A stretch of DNA of 64,000 nucleotides from Rhizobium mongolense subsp. loessense (GCF_900099775.1 NZ_FMTM01000011.1:90939-154938), one strand, 5' to 3'. Positions 51,847 to 60,507 are shown, numbered from the stretch's first letter. Notes: a model not told the origin generated them from the letters alone. Numbers and translations are program-made.

Positions 51847-52267
51847 GGTGTTCTTCTCCTCTCTAGATGCCGCTGTTTCACCCCAGAAAATATTGGTTTT
51901 GAAAGGTTTTCGTGCAAGAGGTAACGGCCTAAACCAATCGGATGAGGTCCTGCAGCGATTGCGATCAGGACGCATTCATTTTGAGAATACCGAACCGGCG
52001 CTATTGATATGGGCGCAGCTCGAGACCGGGCCGATCTTAGGCAAACTCAGAACCGTCCTTTCCTAGTGCCGGCACGCCGACGGCGGCGGTAAGTACAACG
52101 AGTACCGCCCATCCTGCCGGTTTCTGTCCAGTAGGATGGGCTTAGAAAGCTGGTTCGAGCCCTAGGTGACGACGTCCGTTCTCCCGATCTTCATCTTGAT
52201 TGATCAAAATCGCTCAGTGTGATAACGAATATCCTCATGATCAGGGCGACCAGCGGCTCAAATCGCC
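51847..52267. other. Intergenic region between DUF982 and HTH genes
   Basis: A 421-base gap between divergent genes. Apart from the stable hairpin at 52107-52141, I see no gene, repeat or motif that I can name. It must contain both promoters. Confidence 0.5.
52107..52141. other. Stable nine-base-pair hairpin, possible terminator or small RNA part
   Basis: GCCCATCCT (52107-52115) pairs exactly with AGGATGGGC (52133-52141) around a 17-base loop, and TTAGAAAG follows on the plus strand. It sits between two divergent genes, so it is not an obvious terminator of either. It may be the 3' end of an unannotated small RNA. Confidence 0.35.
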
Positions 52268-52615
52268 ATGCGTGAAATCAATCACATCACCGGCAAACAG
52301 CTGGCAGCCGCGCGCGTGTTGGCGGGTCTTGATCAAAGCCAACTTGCCAAGGACGCCAATATTTCTGCTCCCACCTTGTGCCGCATGGAAGCATGTGAGG
52401 GGCAGGTCAAGGGTATGGCTAACAACGTCGTCGCCGTCGTTCGCGCCCTCGAAGCGGCCGGCATTGCCTTCCTCGACGGCGACTATGCAGGCTCCGGCGG
52501 CCCAGGCGTTCGCCTTCTGGCACCTGCGCGCGGGTCGATCGACGTCGATGAGAAACAGGTGATTCAGTACCGCGACGTTTTCGAAAACGATGCGCCACCT
52601 GGCGCAGGCGGCTGA
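52268..52615 (+). CDS. Small HTH (Xre-type) DNA-binding protein
   Basis: The 115-residue product has an Xre/Cro HTH at residues about 8-60 (GKQLAAARVLAGLDQSQLAKDANISAPTLCRMEACEG). The tail (VRALEAAGIAFLDGDYAGSGGPGVRLL) is the common rhizobial ending of such solo HTH proteins. It is probably a transcriptional regulator; the target is unknown. It is followed, one base later, by a small gene of unknown role, so the two may be co-translated. Confidence 0.8.
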   Translation: MREINHITGKQLAAARVLAGLDQSQLAKDANISAPTLCRMEACEGQVKGMANNVVAVVRALEAAGIAFLDGDYAGSGGPGVRLLAPARGSIDVDEKQVIQYRDVFENDAPPGAGG

Positions 52616-52616
52616 T

Positions 52617-52841
52617 ATGGAAGAGCATGTCGGAAATCGCCGCGACGAGCCGCTTACGTCTGAAGATCTGACCGTCTGCAACAACGTCCTTGACGAGCTG
52701 TGTGCTCAGATGGATATCACCGACGATGAAACGGTCACACATCTGGCGTCGATCATCATAGAATTATATCGCCAAGGCGTGCACGAACCGGAGCAATTGA
52801 AGCTCTTGGCCGGCGCGACGCGTGATGGCCCCGACCCGTGA
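52617..52841 (+). CDS. Small hypothetical protein after the HTH gene
   Basis: This is a 74-residue acidic protein (or 83 residues from ATG 52590). It contains SEDLTVCNNVLDELCAQMDI and ETVTHLASIIIELYRQGVHEPEQLKLLAG, a helical pattern also seen in many rhizobial small proteins without an assigned function. ATG 52617 is chosen since it begins just after the HTH stop. It has no signal or membrane segment. Confidence 0.6.
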   Translation: MEEHVGNRRDEPLTSEDLTVCNNVLDELCAQMDITDDETVTHLASIIIELYRQGVHEPEQLKLLAGATRDGPDP

Positions 52842-52882
52842 CGGACGGCGTTGATCATCGGTGGCCAGCAGCAGACGCTTGG

Positions 52883-54049
52883 TTACTTGACGCCCAGAGA
52901 TCGCGAATGGCGATGTCTTTCTAGGGCGTCAAAAGAGAAAGCGGCAATCTCCAACGCGGTGCCACCATCGAGTGCAAGGTCAGACAGAATTTCACCGACG
53001 ACGCTCGTGAATTTGAAACCATGCCCGGAACAGGGCGATGCAACGACAATGTTTGGCTGTCCAGGCAAAAGGTCGAAGAGGAAGTCCTCGCTCGGCAACA
53101 TCGTATAGCGGCAGGAGGCCGCGCGAACACGAAGCCCGGCAGCCGCGGGCAGACGTCTGGACGCAAAACCGTCGAGCAGTGCGGTATCCTGGTCGTTGAT
53201 CGGCGGATTGGGTTCGTTGGGGTCGATCGGCTCGCGGAAATGCGCGTGGCGGCCAAGCTTGATGCCGTCGGTGCCGATCGCGGGGAAGCCAAAATAAGAA
53301 CCTTCCGCACCTTCATCGCGAAGGAAACATGGCATGCGTTGCGGCTCTGCTACAAAGCCGTCCTTTGGCTGATACCACGCCACGACCTGACGGATCGGGG
53401 TCGCGTGTGATTTCAGGTGCGGAACGAGTTCCGCAATCCAGGATCCCGTCGCGATGACGACCTTTTTGGCGTGGTAGCGGCCACTCGCTGAAGAGATAGT
53501 GACACCGCTGTCACCCGGATCGAGCGCCATAACCTTCTCGCCAAAATGGAGCATCGCTCCGCTTTCGGCCGCAAGTTTGATGTAGCCCATGATGGCAGCT
53601 TCCGGGCGCAGATATCCGCCTTGCGGGTCGAGGATCGCAACCTCATCGTCATCGAGCTGAAAAGCAGGAAAGCGGCGCGCCATTTCCGCCGCGTCGAGCT
53701 CTTCATGGGCAAGGCCGTGTAGCCTGCACGAAGTGCGCGTGCCGCTGACAATCTTGCTGTCTGGCAGACCGATCTGCAACACGCCGGTGATGGTCAGGAT
53801 ATCGGCCCTTAGACTGGTTTCGAGCGCACGCCAGTTGCGATAGGCACGTTGAAGAAGCGGCACATAGGACGGGTCCTCGAAATAGCCGAGCCGAATCAAC
53901 CGGCTGTCTCCATGCGACGAGCTCATCGCATGCGCGGGAAAATAAGCGTCGATACCAATCGCTTTGACGCCGCGGGCGGCGAGAAATGCAAGTGCTGCGC
54001 TTCCCATGGCCCCAAGGCCGATCACAGCGACGTCGAATCGAGCGATCAT
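52883..54049 (-). CDS. SolA/sarcosine-oxidase-type FAD amine oxidase
   Basis: This 388-residue protein has a DAO-type FAD fold: FDVAVIGLGAMGSAALAFLAARG at the start, then SSSHGDSRLIRLGYFEDPSYVPL. The ASCRYTMLPSEDFLFD stretch has the Cys to which FAD is covalently bound in monomeric sarcosine oxidases and N-methyltryptophan oxidase. It ends with SPCSGHGFKFTSVVGEILSDLAL. It likely oxidises an N-substituted amino acid, releasing peroxide. It is the last gene of the amino-acid uptake operon, ten bases after the lyase homologue, so the two presumably act on the same transported compound. The substrate cannot be read from sequence. Confidence 0.85.
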   Translation of the reverse strand: MIARFDVAVIGLGAMGSAALAFLAARGVKAIGIDAYFPAHAMSSSHGDSRLIRLGYFEDPSYVPLLQRAYRNWRALETSLRADILTITGVLQIGLPDSKIVSGTRTSCRLHGLAHEELDAAEMARRFPAFQLDDDEVAILDPQGGYLRPEAAIMGYIKLAAESGAMLHFGEKVMALDPGDSGVTISSASGRYHAKKVVIATGSWIAELVPHLKSHATPIRQVVAWYQPKDGFVAEPQRMPCFLRDEGAEGSYFGFPAIGTDGIKLGRHAHFREPIDPNEPNPPINDQDTALLDGFASRRLPAAAGLRVRAASCRYTMLPSEDFLFDLLPGQPNIVVASPCSGHGFKFTSVVGEILSDLALDGGTALEIAAFSFDALERHRHSRSLGVK

Positions 54050-54059
54050 GGCAACCCTT

Positions 54060-55553
54060 TCAAATATCCGCCGGCGGCGAGCGATCCCGAATTAGAGTTC
54101 GCAGCGTCTCCATGTCCGCGGCAAGGGGGCGGTCATCGGCATAGTGCCGCACATGTGCACGCACGATAATATGGATTTCTTCCGTTCCTTTCGCCCTCAG
54201 CGCCGTCGCCTCTAGAAAATCATGGGCCTGGGCTGCAGCCATCAATTCGATCGCCAGGATGTATTCAGCGTTGTCGATGACGGAAAGCAGCTTGTTTGCA
54301 GCAGCTGTCGGATGCGCGAGGAAATCCTCCTGCAGCCCCGATGTCAGGCCGCCATCCATCGAGGCCGGAGCAGCAAGACGGCGGTTCTCGTTACTGAGCG
54401 CCGCAGCCGTATACTGGGCGATCATGAAGCCGGAATTGCTGCCGGCATCACTGGCAAGGAAAGGCGGAAGACCGCTTACCAGCGGATTGACAAGACGATC
54501 AATTCGCCGCTCGCTCATTGCGCCGATCTGAGCGATTGCGATTGCAAGGCTGTCGGCCGCCTGCGCGAGTGCCGGAGCAACGGCATGCGCCTCGGACGAG
54601 ACGATCGGATTGTCCGGCGTGCCCGAGATCGCCGGGTTGTCGGTGACGGACGCAAGCTCCCGGTCGACAGTCTCGGCTGACTGCTCGAACACATCGCGCG
54701 CGCCGCCATGTGCATGCGGTATCGCACGCAAGCTGAGTGCATCCTGCGTACGTCTTGCAAGGGCGGCCGCAACAAGCCCGCTGCCCGAAAGCCGATTGCG
54801 GATGGACGCACCGACCGTCGCGATACCCCTCGAAGGGCGAAGCGCAAGCACCGCTTCGTCAAACGCAGCCAGCTGGCAGCCGGCCGCTTCCAGGGTAAGA
54901 GCGGCGATTGCATCGGCCCAATCGAGCAGGCGGGCGGCGCGTGCGAGAGCGATGCTTGAAAGACCGGTTGCGCAAGCCGTGCCATTGACCAGGCTCAACC
55001 CTTCTTTCGCCTTGAGCACGAGTGGCGCAAGCCCGATCGCCGTCAAGGCGTCGCGCCCGTGCATCGGACGACCGGAAACGCGCGCAGATCCCTCCCCAAT
55101 CAAGACGAGCGCACTGTGGGCATTATGGGTGAGATAGCCGGCTGAGCCTTTCGACGGCACATCGGGAATGCAATCCCTCTCGAGAAAGGCAGCCAGGTTG
55201 CTGACGATTTCCGGCCGCACGCCTGAATGGCCGTGGGCAAAATTGGCGATCTGCGCGGCAATAATCGCCCGCACCTCGCGTGGTGCCAAGAGCGGGCCGA
55301 CGCCGCATGCGTGACTGAGTACGATATTGCGCGAAAGTTGTCCTTGCGATCTACGATCAACAACCGTGTCCGACAGGGCGCCGACGCCGGTATTTATACC
55401 GTAGGCTCGCACCCCGCTTTCGACGATGCGCCCGACGATACGGGCGGCGTGGGCGATCCGTTCCTCTGCAGCCGGAGACAGTGCAAGTGCTTCGCCTTCG
55501 CCGACCTGAGCAATGTCGCGCCAGCCGAGCCTGTCCCCGATCGTGACGGTCAT
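54060..55553 (-). CDS. Aromatic-amino-acid-lyase (HutH/PAL) homologue without a normal MIO tripeptide
   Basis: This 497-residue protein follows the histidine/phenylalanine ammonia-lyase family along its length: YGINTGVG, GHSGVRPEIV, LVNGTA, the SVTDNPAI block and the GLQEDFLAHPTAAANKL tail. At the cofactor site, where the family has ASGDLAPLAH, this protein reads GSAGYLTHNAH (residues 136-146). No Ala-Ser-Gly is present to form the MIO group. It may therefore be a lyase with another mechanism, a divergent branch or an inactive form. The ATPase gene overlaps its start by four bases. Confidence 0.8.
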   Translation of the reverse strand: MTVTIGDRLGWRDIAQVGEGEALALSPAAEERIAHAARIVGRIVESGVRAYGINTGVGALSDTVVDRRSQGQLSRNIVLSHACGVGPLLAPREVRAIIAAQIANFAHGHSGVRPEIVSNLAAFLERDCIPDVPSKGSAGYLTHNAHSALVLIGEGSARVSGRPMHGRDALTAIGLAPLVLKAKEGLSLVNGTACATGLSSIALARAARLLDWADAIAALTLEAAGCQLAAFDEAVLALRPSRGIATVGASIRNRLSGSGLVAAALARRTQDALSLRAIPHAHGGARDVFEQSAETVDRELASVTDNPAISGTPDNPIVSSEAHAVAPALAQAADSLAIAIAQIGAMSERRIDRLVNPLVSGLPPFLASDAGSNSGFMIAQYTAAALSNENRRLAAPASMDGGLTSGLQEDFLAHPTAAANKLLSVIDNAEYILAIELMAAAQAHDFLEATALRAKGTEEIHIIVRAHVRHYADDRPLAADMETLRTLIRDRSPPADI

Positions 55554-56326
55554 TGTCCGCTTCCGAAATGACCGATGAACTGGCGGAAGGCTGGCGATGC
55601 GCCGCCGCCGAACATGTCGTCCGGCGCGCCACTGCTTTCCACAAGACCTTCGCGCATGAAGATGACGCGATTGGAAACGTTGCGGGCAAAACTCATTTCA
55701 TGGGTAACGACGAGCATGGTCATGCCCTCTTCGGCCAGCGCACGCATGACGCGCAGTACCTCACCCACGAGTTCTGGATCAAGTGCGGAGGTCGGCTCGT
55801 CGAAGAGCATCACCTTTGGCTTCATCGCAAGCGCGCGCGCGATCGCCGCGCGCTGTTGCTGGCCGCCGGAAAGATGCGCCGGATAGGCATGACGCTTGTC
55901 AGCGATGCCGACTTTTTCGAGCAGCGCTTCGGCCTCGGAAATGCATTCTGCACGCGGTCGCTTGAGGACATGCACGGGGCCCTCGATCACATTCTGCAGA
56001 ATGGTCATATGTGACCACAGGTTGAACTGCTGAAAAACCATGCCGAGTTCGGAGCGGATATGATCGACCTGCTTCTGGCTCGCAGGCCTGCTTCTTCCGT
56101 TCCTGTGCACCATCTGGATCTCTTCGCCATCGACCCAGATCTCACCACTCGTCGCCGTCTCGAGAAGGTTGATGCAACGCAGGAACGTCGATTTGCCGGA
56201 GCCCGAGGCACCGAGCAGCGAAATCACATCGCCATCTTCTGCGTCGAGGGAAATTCCGCGCAACACCTCGTGAGTGCCGAAGCTCTTGCGGATGTTGCGG
56301 ACCGAAAGTCGGGTTAGACCGGGCAT
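55550..56326 (-). CDS. Polar amino-acid ABC transporter ATP-binding protein (HisP/GlnQ-type)
   Basis: This 258-residue ATPase has Walker A GASGSGKST, signature LSGGQQQR, Walker B KVMLFDEPTSALDPELVGEVL and the switch VVTHEMSFAR, all in the HisP style. It drives the HisQ/HisM-like permease pair just upstream in the operon. The start is ATG 56326, 28 bases after the HisM-like gene, and its stop overlaps the lyase gene start by four bases. Confidence 0.95.
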   Translation of the reverse strand: MPGLTRLSVRNIRKSFGTHEVLRGISLDAEDGDVISLLGASGSGKSTFLRCINLLETATSGEIWVDGEEIQMVHRNGRSRPASQKQVDHIRSELGMVFQQFNLWSHMTILQNVIEGPVHVLKRPRAECISEAEALLEKVGIADKRHAYPAHLSGGQQQRAAIARALAMKPKVMLFDEPTSALDPELVGEVLRVMRALAEEGMTMLVVTHEMSFARNVSNRVIFMREGLVESSGAPDDMFGGGASPAFRQFIGHFGSGQ

Positions 56327-56354
56327 GTAGGCTCCAATCGGGTTCAGTCTGATC

Positions 56355-57059
56355 CTACGCCTTCAGCACCGCCGGAACGGCGCGGCGATGTCGGGATAGC
56401 GAATATTCAAGCAGGGTCATGCCCTGAAGGATGATGAAGTTCAAAACAAGATAGATGAGGGCAGCACAGAGGAAGACCTCCATCGTGCGATAGGTCTGCG
56501 AGATCAAACGCTGGGCGACACCTGTGACCTCCCATACTGTGACGAGGCTTGCGAGAGCCGTCGACTTCATCATCAGGACGATCTCGGTCGAATAAGCAGG
56601 CAGGGCGTGCCGGAAAGCGATGGGCGCAAGGATGCGGCGCACAAGCAGCAAGCCCGACATGCCGATCGATCGGGCGGCCTCGATCTCCCTTGGAGAGATT
56701 GCACGAATGCCGCCGCGAAAGATTTCAGCCGTATAGCCGGCGGTGCAGAGCGCCAGCGACAGGACGGCACAGACGAAAGGCTCGCGCAGGAACGGCCAGA
56801 GGAAGGAATAGCGGATGAAACCGAATTGCCCGAGGCCGTAAAAGACGAGAAACATCTGGATCAGCAGCGGTGAGCCGCGGAAGATAAAGACGTAGCCCTT
56901 GGCAATCCCCGACAGCACCGGATTGCCGCCAACGCGCATCCAGACGATCAAGAGCGCCAGGAGGAGGCCGAAGACGATCGACGCGGAAAACAGCGCCAGC
57001 GTCATCGGCACGGCCTTCAAAAGCGTTATCATGGTCTGCGACAGGAAGGTGAAATCCAT
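56355..57059 (-). CDS. Amino-acid ABC permease, HisM-type
   Basis: This 234-residue permease has five or six membrane helices and the HisMQ signature (ALCTAGYTAEIFRGGIRAISPREIEAARSIGMSG, then ILAPIAFRHALPAYSTEIVLMMKSTALAS). It pairs with the HisQ-type subunit encoded nine bases upstream. Together they import a cationic or modified amino acid. The length is standard. Confidence 0.94.
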   Translation of the reverse strand: MDFTFLSQTMITLLKAVPMTLALFSASIVFGLLLALLIVWMRVGGNPVLSGIAKGYVFIFRGSPLLIQMFLVFYGLGQFGFIRYSFLWPFLREPFVCAVLSLALCTAGYTAEIFRGGIRAISPREIEAARSIGMSGLLLVRRILAPIAFRHALPAYSTEIVLMMKSTALASLVTVWEVTGVAQRLISQTYRTMEVFLCAALIYLVLNFIILQGMTLLEYSLSRHRRAVPAVLKA

Positions 57060-57068
57060 GGTCGTTCC

Positions 57069-57794
57069 TCAGGCCTGGCCCATCGCAGCTGCCGGCATGC
57101 TCCGGTTTGTCCGCCGCTCGGCACCGTTGAAGAGACGATCGGAAAGGCTCGTCAGGATCAGATAGAGCGCGCCACCGACGATGAAGAAGAGGAAATATTG
57201 CCGGGTAGAGCCGGCCGCGACTTGGCTGGTCCGCATCAATTCGGCAAGACCCGTCACCGAAACCAGCGCCGAGTCCTTGAGGCTCAATTGCCAGACATTG
57301 CCGAGACCGGGAATGGCAAAGCGCAGGACCTGTGGCATGACAATGCGGCGGAAGCGCAAGCCACGGTGCATGCCGATTGCGGATGCCGCCTCAAGTTCAC
57401 CCTTGGAAATCGCAAGGTAGGCGCCCCGGAAGACCTCCGCCTGATATGCGCCTGAAATGATACCGACCGCCAGCGCACCGGCCGCAAAGGAAGGCAGTCC
57501 GAGAAACCCCTCATAACCCATGGCCGTGCCGATCGCCGTCATCGCGGATGATCCGCCGAAATAGATCAGATAGATGATCAGCAGTTCCGGAACGCCGCGA
57601 AAAACGGTGGTGTAGAGACTGCCGATGGCAGAAAGCAGCCAATTGCCCGATAGCTTGGCGCCGGCGACGATCGTTCCGAGCAGCGCCCCGATTGCGAGCG
57701 CCGTCGCCGTGACGGCGAGAGTTGTCGCCGCACCGAGCAGCAGCAGTGCCCCCCACCCTGTCGAGCCGAAGCCAATCAGTTCCAGTGTCGCCAT
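57069..57794 (-). CDS. Amino-acid ABC permease, HisQ-type
   Basis: This is the partner permease, 241 residues from ATG 57794. Its family motif is GIISGAYQAEVFRGAYLAISKGELEAASAIGMHRG with RIVMPQVLRFAIPGLGNVWQLSLKDSALVS following. Starting at 57851 would add residues with no family match; GGGGAA lies ahead of the chosen ATG. It is separated from the binding-protein gene by 94 bases that contain a hairpin. Confidence 0.93.
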   Translation of the reverse strand: MATLELIGFGSTGWGALLLLGAATTLAVTATALAIGALLGTIVAGAKLSGNWLLSAIGSLYTTVFRGVPELLIIYLIYFGGSSAMTAIGTAMGYEGFLGLPSFAAGALAVGIISGAYQAEVFRGAYLAISKGELEAASAIGMHRGLRFRRIVMPQVLRFAIPGLGNVWQLSLKDSALVSVTGLAELMRTSQVAAGSTRQYFLFFIVGGALYLILTSLSDRLFNGAERRTNRSMPAAAMGQA

Positions 57795-57838
57795 ATCCGT
57801 TCCCCGCGCTGCCCTTAAAGGGCTGTCAGAATAACATG

Positions 57839-57865
57839 CGGTCCCCGTCATGAAAGCGGGGACCG
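57839..57865 (-). terminator. Hairpin between amino-acid binding protein and permease genes
   Basis: CGGTCCCCG (57839-57847) pairs with CGGGGACCG (57857-57865) with a nine-base loop, 23 bases after the binding-protein stop. Without a T-run it probably limits read-through or protects the binding-protein message. Confidence 0.55.
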
Positions 57866-57888
57866 GAAGTCTCGACCGGAACCGGCGC

Positions 57889-58731
57889 CTACTGTTGCGG
57901 GCTGACGTCGACCTTGAACCACTTCATCGAGAGATTTTTGACGGTGCCATCGGCAAGGGCCGACTTGATGGCCTCGTTGAACTTGTCGCGCAGGTCCGTA
58001 TCTGCCTTGCGCAGCCCAAGACCTTCGCCCTCGCCCCAGATGGAGCCGGCGATTTCGGGACCGGTAAAGGCAAGCGCACCGTTTGCAGCTTGGAACGCGT
58101 TATTGAAATAGACCGCATCGTCGAAGCCGAGATCGATACGGCCGCTCTGCAGGTCAAGGTCGCGGTCTGCACCGGTCTTGTATTCGCGAATCTCGGCGAT
58201 GCTGCCGAAGTTGTCGTACACGAATTTGGCGTAGACAGTCGCCGCCTGAATGCCGATCGTCTTGTCCTTGAAGGCTTCCTTGAGGCTTTCGATTTCCTTC
58301 ACTCCGGTCTGGCCGGGGGTCATCTTGATGGTCGAGCCTGTGCCTGCGGCGTTGGCAAGCGGACTATCCTTGGCTGTCGCAAAGGCGGCAGGGGTCGCGG
58401 CATAGGGAACCGTAAAGTCGATGATTTTCTTGCGTTCCTCGGTGATCGACAAGGCGTCCATGATGACGTCGAACTTGCCGGCGTTGAGCGCTGGAATCAT
58501 TCCGTCCCAGTCGGAGGCGACGAGCCTGCAGTCGATCTTGGCACGTTCGCAAAGAATCTTGGCGAGTTCGGGTTCGAAACCGCCAAGCGAGCCGTCGGCA
58601 TTCGTCAGGTTCCACGGCGCGTAGGCGCCTTCGAGCGTTATCGTCGCGGTCTTCCAATCCTTGGCGGCTAGCGGGGCGGCGAAGGCTGCGAGCGTAAACC
58701 CAGTGGAAAGAAAAAGCGTCTTGAATCTCAT
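57889..58731 (-). CDS. Periplasmic amino-acid-binding protein (HisJ/ArgT/NocT-type)
   Basis: This 280-residue protein has a signal peptide (MRFKTLFLSTGFTLAAFAAPLAAK) and a class II binding fold: EGAYAPWNLTNADGSLGGFEPELAKILCERAKIDCRLV, DWDGMIPALNAGKFDVIMDALSITEERKKIIDFTVPYA. These are typical of lysine-arginine-ornithine, histidine and opine (NocT/OccT) binding proteins. AGAGGAG lies 9 bases before ATG 58731. It heads the operon, which ends in two amino-acid-modifying enzymes, so the ligand is likely the compound they process. Confidence 0.93.
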   Translation of the reverse strand: MRFKTLFLSTGFTLAAFAAPLAAKDWKTATITLEGAYAPWNLTNADGSLGGFEPELAKILCERAKIDCRLVASDWDGMIPALNAGKFDVIMDALSITEERKKIIDFTVPYAATPAAFATAKDSPLANAAGTGSTIKMTPGQTGVKEIESLKEAFKDKTIGIQAATVYAKFVYDNFGSIAEIREYKTGADRDLDLQSGRIDLGFDDAVYFNNAFQAANGALAFTGPEIAGSIWGEGEGLGLRKADTDLRDKFNEAIKSALADGTVKNLSMKWFKVDVSPQQ

Positions 58732-58836
58732 ATCATCAATCTCCTCTGAAGTTGTCATTGACCTTGTGGCTGCATGAACCGGTCTGCGCCGGCTTGCCTG
58801 TCGTCATCGATTTTACTCGAATGCTCGATCAGGAGG

Positions 58837-58854
58837 TTGTATAGGGTACCATAA
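58837..58854. promoter_or_regulatory. Candidate operator for the GntR/HutC regulator
   Basis: TTGTATAGGGTACCATAA is an imperfect palindrome centred on GGTACC in the gap between the divergent regulator gene and the binding-protein gene. HutC-type regulators bind short T-rich palindromes such as TTGTAT-ATACAA; only the left half fits that form. Assignment is tentative. Confidence 0.35.
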
Positions 58855-58926
58855 GAGAGAATTCATGATATGCAAGAGAAAAGTCTGTTTGTAGGGCAGA
58901 TTCCATCGATGCAAAAGGAATGTGCA

Positions 58927-59682
58927 ATGAAGCGTCCGGGCGAGATGAAGCGCGAGTTTTCGGGACATGACACCGCGCCGCTATATGCCGGCGTCAAACA
59001 GATGATCCTCGATCGCATTCACAGCGGCGAATGGCCGCCGAAGCATCGCGTGCCTTCCGAGAACGAACTGGTCGTCGAGCTCGGCGTCAGCAAGATGACC
59101 GCCAATCGAGCGTTGCGCGAGCTTGCCAGCGAGGGTGAGCTGGTGCGCATCCAGGGTGTCGGCTCGTTTGTTGCGGAGCGCAAAGGCTATTCCGCTCTTT
59201 TTGAAGTGCGCAATATTGCTGAAGAGATTGCCGAGCGCGGAAACGCGCATGAGGCGGAGGTCATTGTTCTTGCAAGAGAAACTGCCTCCCCGGACGTGGC
59301 TGATGCGCTGGAGCTCGAAATCGGCGGCTCCGTCTTCCACTCGCTCATCGTTCACAGTGAAAACGGCGTTCCGGTGCAAATCGAAGACCGCTTCGTTAAT
59401 CCGTCGGCAGCGCCGAGTTACCTGGAGCAAGACTTCTCTTCGTTGACTCCGAATGCCTATCTCACAGCCGCAGCGCCATTGAGTGGATCCGAGCACGTCG
59501 TCGAGGCGGCAATGCCGAGAAGCTGGGAATGCAAGCTGTTGATGATCTTGAAAACGGAACCCTGTCTTGCAATCCGGCGACGGACCTGGTCGGGCAAGAA
59601 GGTTGTCTCGACTGCCAGACTTGTCTATCCGGGGCACCGCTATCGGCTGGAGGCGCGCAGCGGCAGGATGTTTGACGAATAA
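58927..59682 (+). CDS. GntR-family regulator of the HutC subfamily
   Basis: This 251-residue regulator has an N-terminal GntR winged helix (APLYAGVKQMILDRIHSGEWPPKHRVPSENELVVELGVSKMTANRALRELASEGEL) and a UTRA effector domain (EIAERGNAHEAEVIVL, then FHSLIVHSENGVPVQIEDRFVNP). HutC in other bacteria represses histidine use and senses urocanate. It is divergent from an operon that includes a HutH homologue. ATG 58927 was chosen for its AAGGA 7 bases ahead; two earlier in-frame ATGs exist. Confidence 0.9.
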   Translation: MKRPGEMKREFSGHDTAPLYAGVKQMILDRIHSGEWPPKHRVPSENELVVELGVSKMTANRALRELASEGELVRIQGVGSFVAERKGYSALFEVRNIAEEIAERGNAHEAEVIVLARETASPDVADALELEIGGSVFHSLIVHSENGVPVQIEDRFVNPSAAPSYLEQDFSSLTPNAYLTAAAPLSGSEHVVEAAMPRSWECKLLMILKTEPCLAIRRRTWSGKKVVSTARLVYPGHRYRLEARSGRMFDE

Positions 59683-60005
59683 AGATCTGAGTTCCATATG
59701 GAAGCTAACGGCGACAGCTTTGAGCTGAACGGCTCACAGCGTTTCCTCCTTTGGTGTCAGCCTCAGATGATGTGTCTGCGAAGGCATAGGTGACGGCGGG
59801 TGATATCGTCGAATTTGCTGATAGGCGGGAGGCGGCCTCGAAAACCGATCCGCCCTTCGGGAAATTATTTCTGCACGTAACGTCACCGCCACTGGCAGCA
59901 CTGGCCTGTGCAGAATGTGGTTTTCGCGCCATATAAAGGTCTCGAACATCGGCAACAGATAGGTCCTAATTGAAATCGGGCTGCTTTGCGTGTAGCTCAT
60001 TGGGA
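59683..60005. other. Gap between the amino-acid locus and the copper operon
   Basis: 323 bases without a recognisable gene. It should hold the copper-operon promoter, but I could not identify a clear CueR- or CopY-type site. Short leftward frames here show no family match. Confidence 0.45.
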
Positions 60006-60413
60006 ATGGGCAAGATGTACCGAATCACAATGAGCAGGCTGCTCGTGATGATGCGGCTGGTGATCATCGTATCGCTGGCGGGGTACTCGCTGTCGAACGC
60101 CAACGCGGCGATGCATGGCTCCTCGTTCCCCGAGCTGGAAGTCGTTGCCTCGGATCCGATGCTGTCCCACGAGGGCCACGACATGGCGGACATGGCCCAT
60201 CATGACCACTCGCATGGCGACGTATCCCATGGTGGCGATGACGCGTCGAAGCTGGTCAAGCAGGAATGCTGCAGCGATTTCTGCGGCGGCTTTGGCATAA
60301 TTTCCGAAGGCCCCGATGTCGGCGGACCCGTCGTGACCTCGATCCGGCAGTACGTCGACGACCGGACGACCCTTGGCGAACTGCCGACCCTCGACCGTCC
60401 CCCGAATATCTGA
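60006..60413 (+). CDS. Exported His/Cys-rich protein, CopL-like
   Basis: This 135-residue product has a signal peptide (ITMSRLLVMMRLVIIVSLAGYSLSNANA). Its mature part is rich in metal ligands (HEGHDMADMAHHDHSHGDVSHGG, then KQECCSDFCGGFG), as in small CopL-type proteins at the head of copper-resistance operons. It may buffer copper in the periplasm or help regulate the operon. The start could also be ATG 60015; both lack a strong SD. It is followed after about 95 bases by a lipoprotein gene. Confidence 0.65.
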   Translation: MGKMYRITMSRLLVMMRLVIIVSLAGYSLSNANAAMHGSSFPELEVVASDPMLSHEGHDMADMAHHDHSHGDVSHGGDDASKLVKQECCSDFCGGFGIISEGPDVGGPVVTSIRQYVDDRTTLGELPTLDRPPNI

Positions 60414-60507
60414 ATAGAGACGCGCCCGCTTGATCGGGTCCAGCCGGACACCTGCCTTCGTGTGGCGGGTGGCCCCCGTAGGCCATCTCTTATTCGGAAA
60501 TTTCATA

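Noticed and set aside
54060..55553. Calling this gene hutH
   Set aside because: The cofactor-forming Ala-Ser-Gly is missing and hutU, hutI and hutG are not present, so histidine ammonia-lyase activity is not supported.
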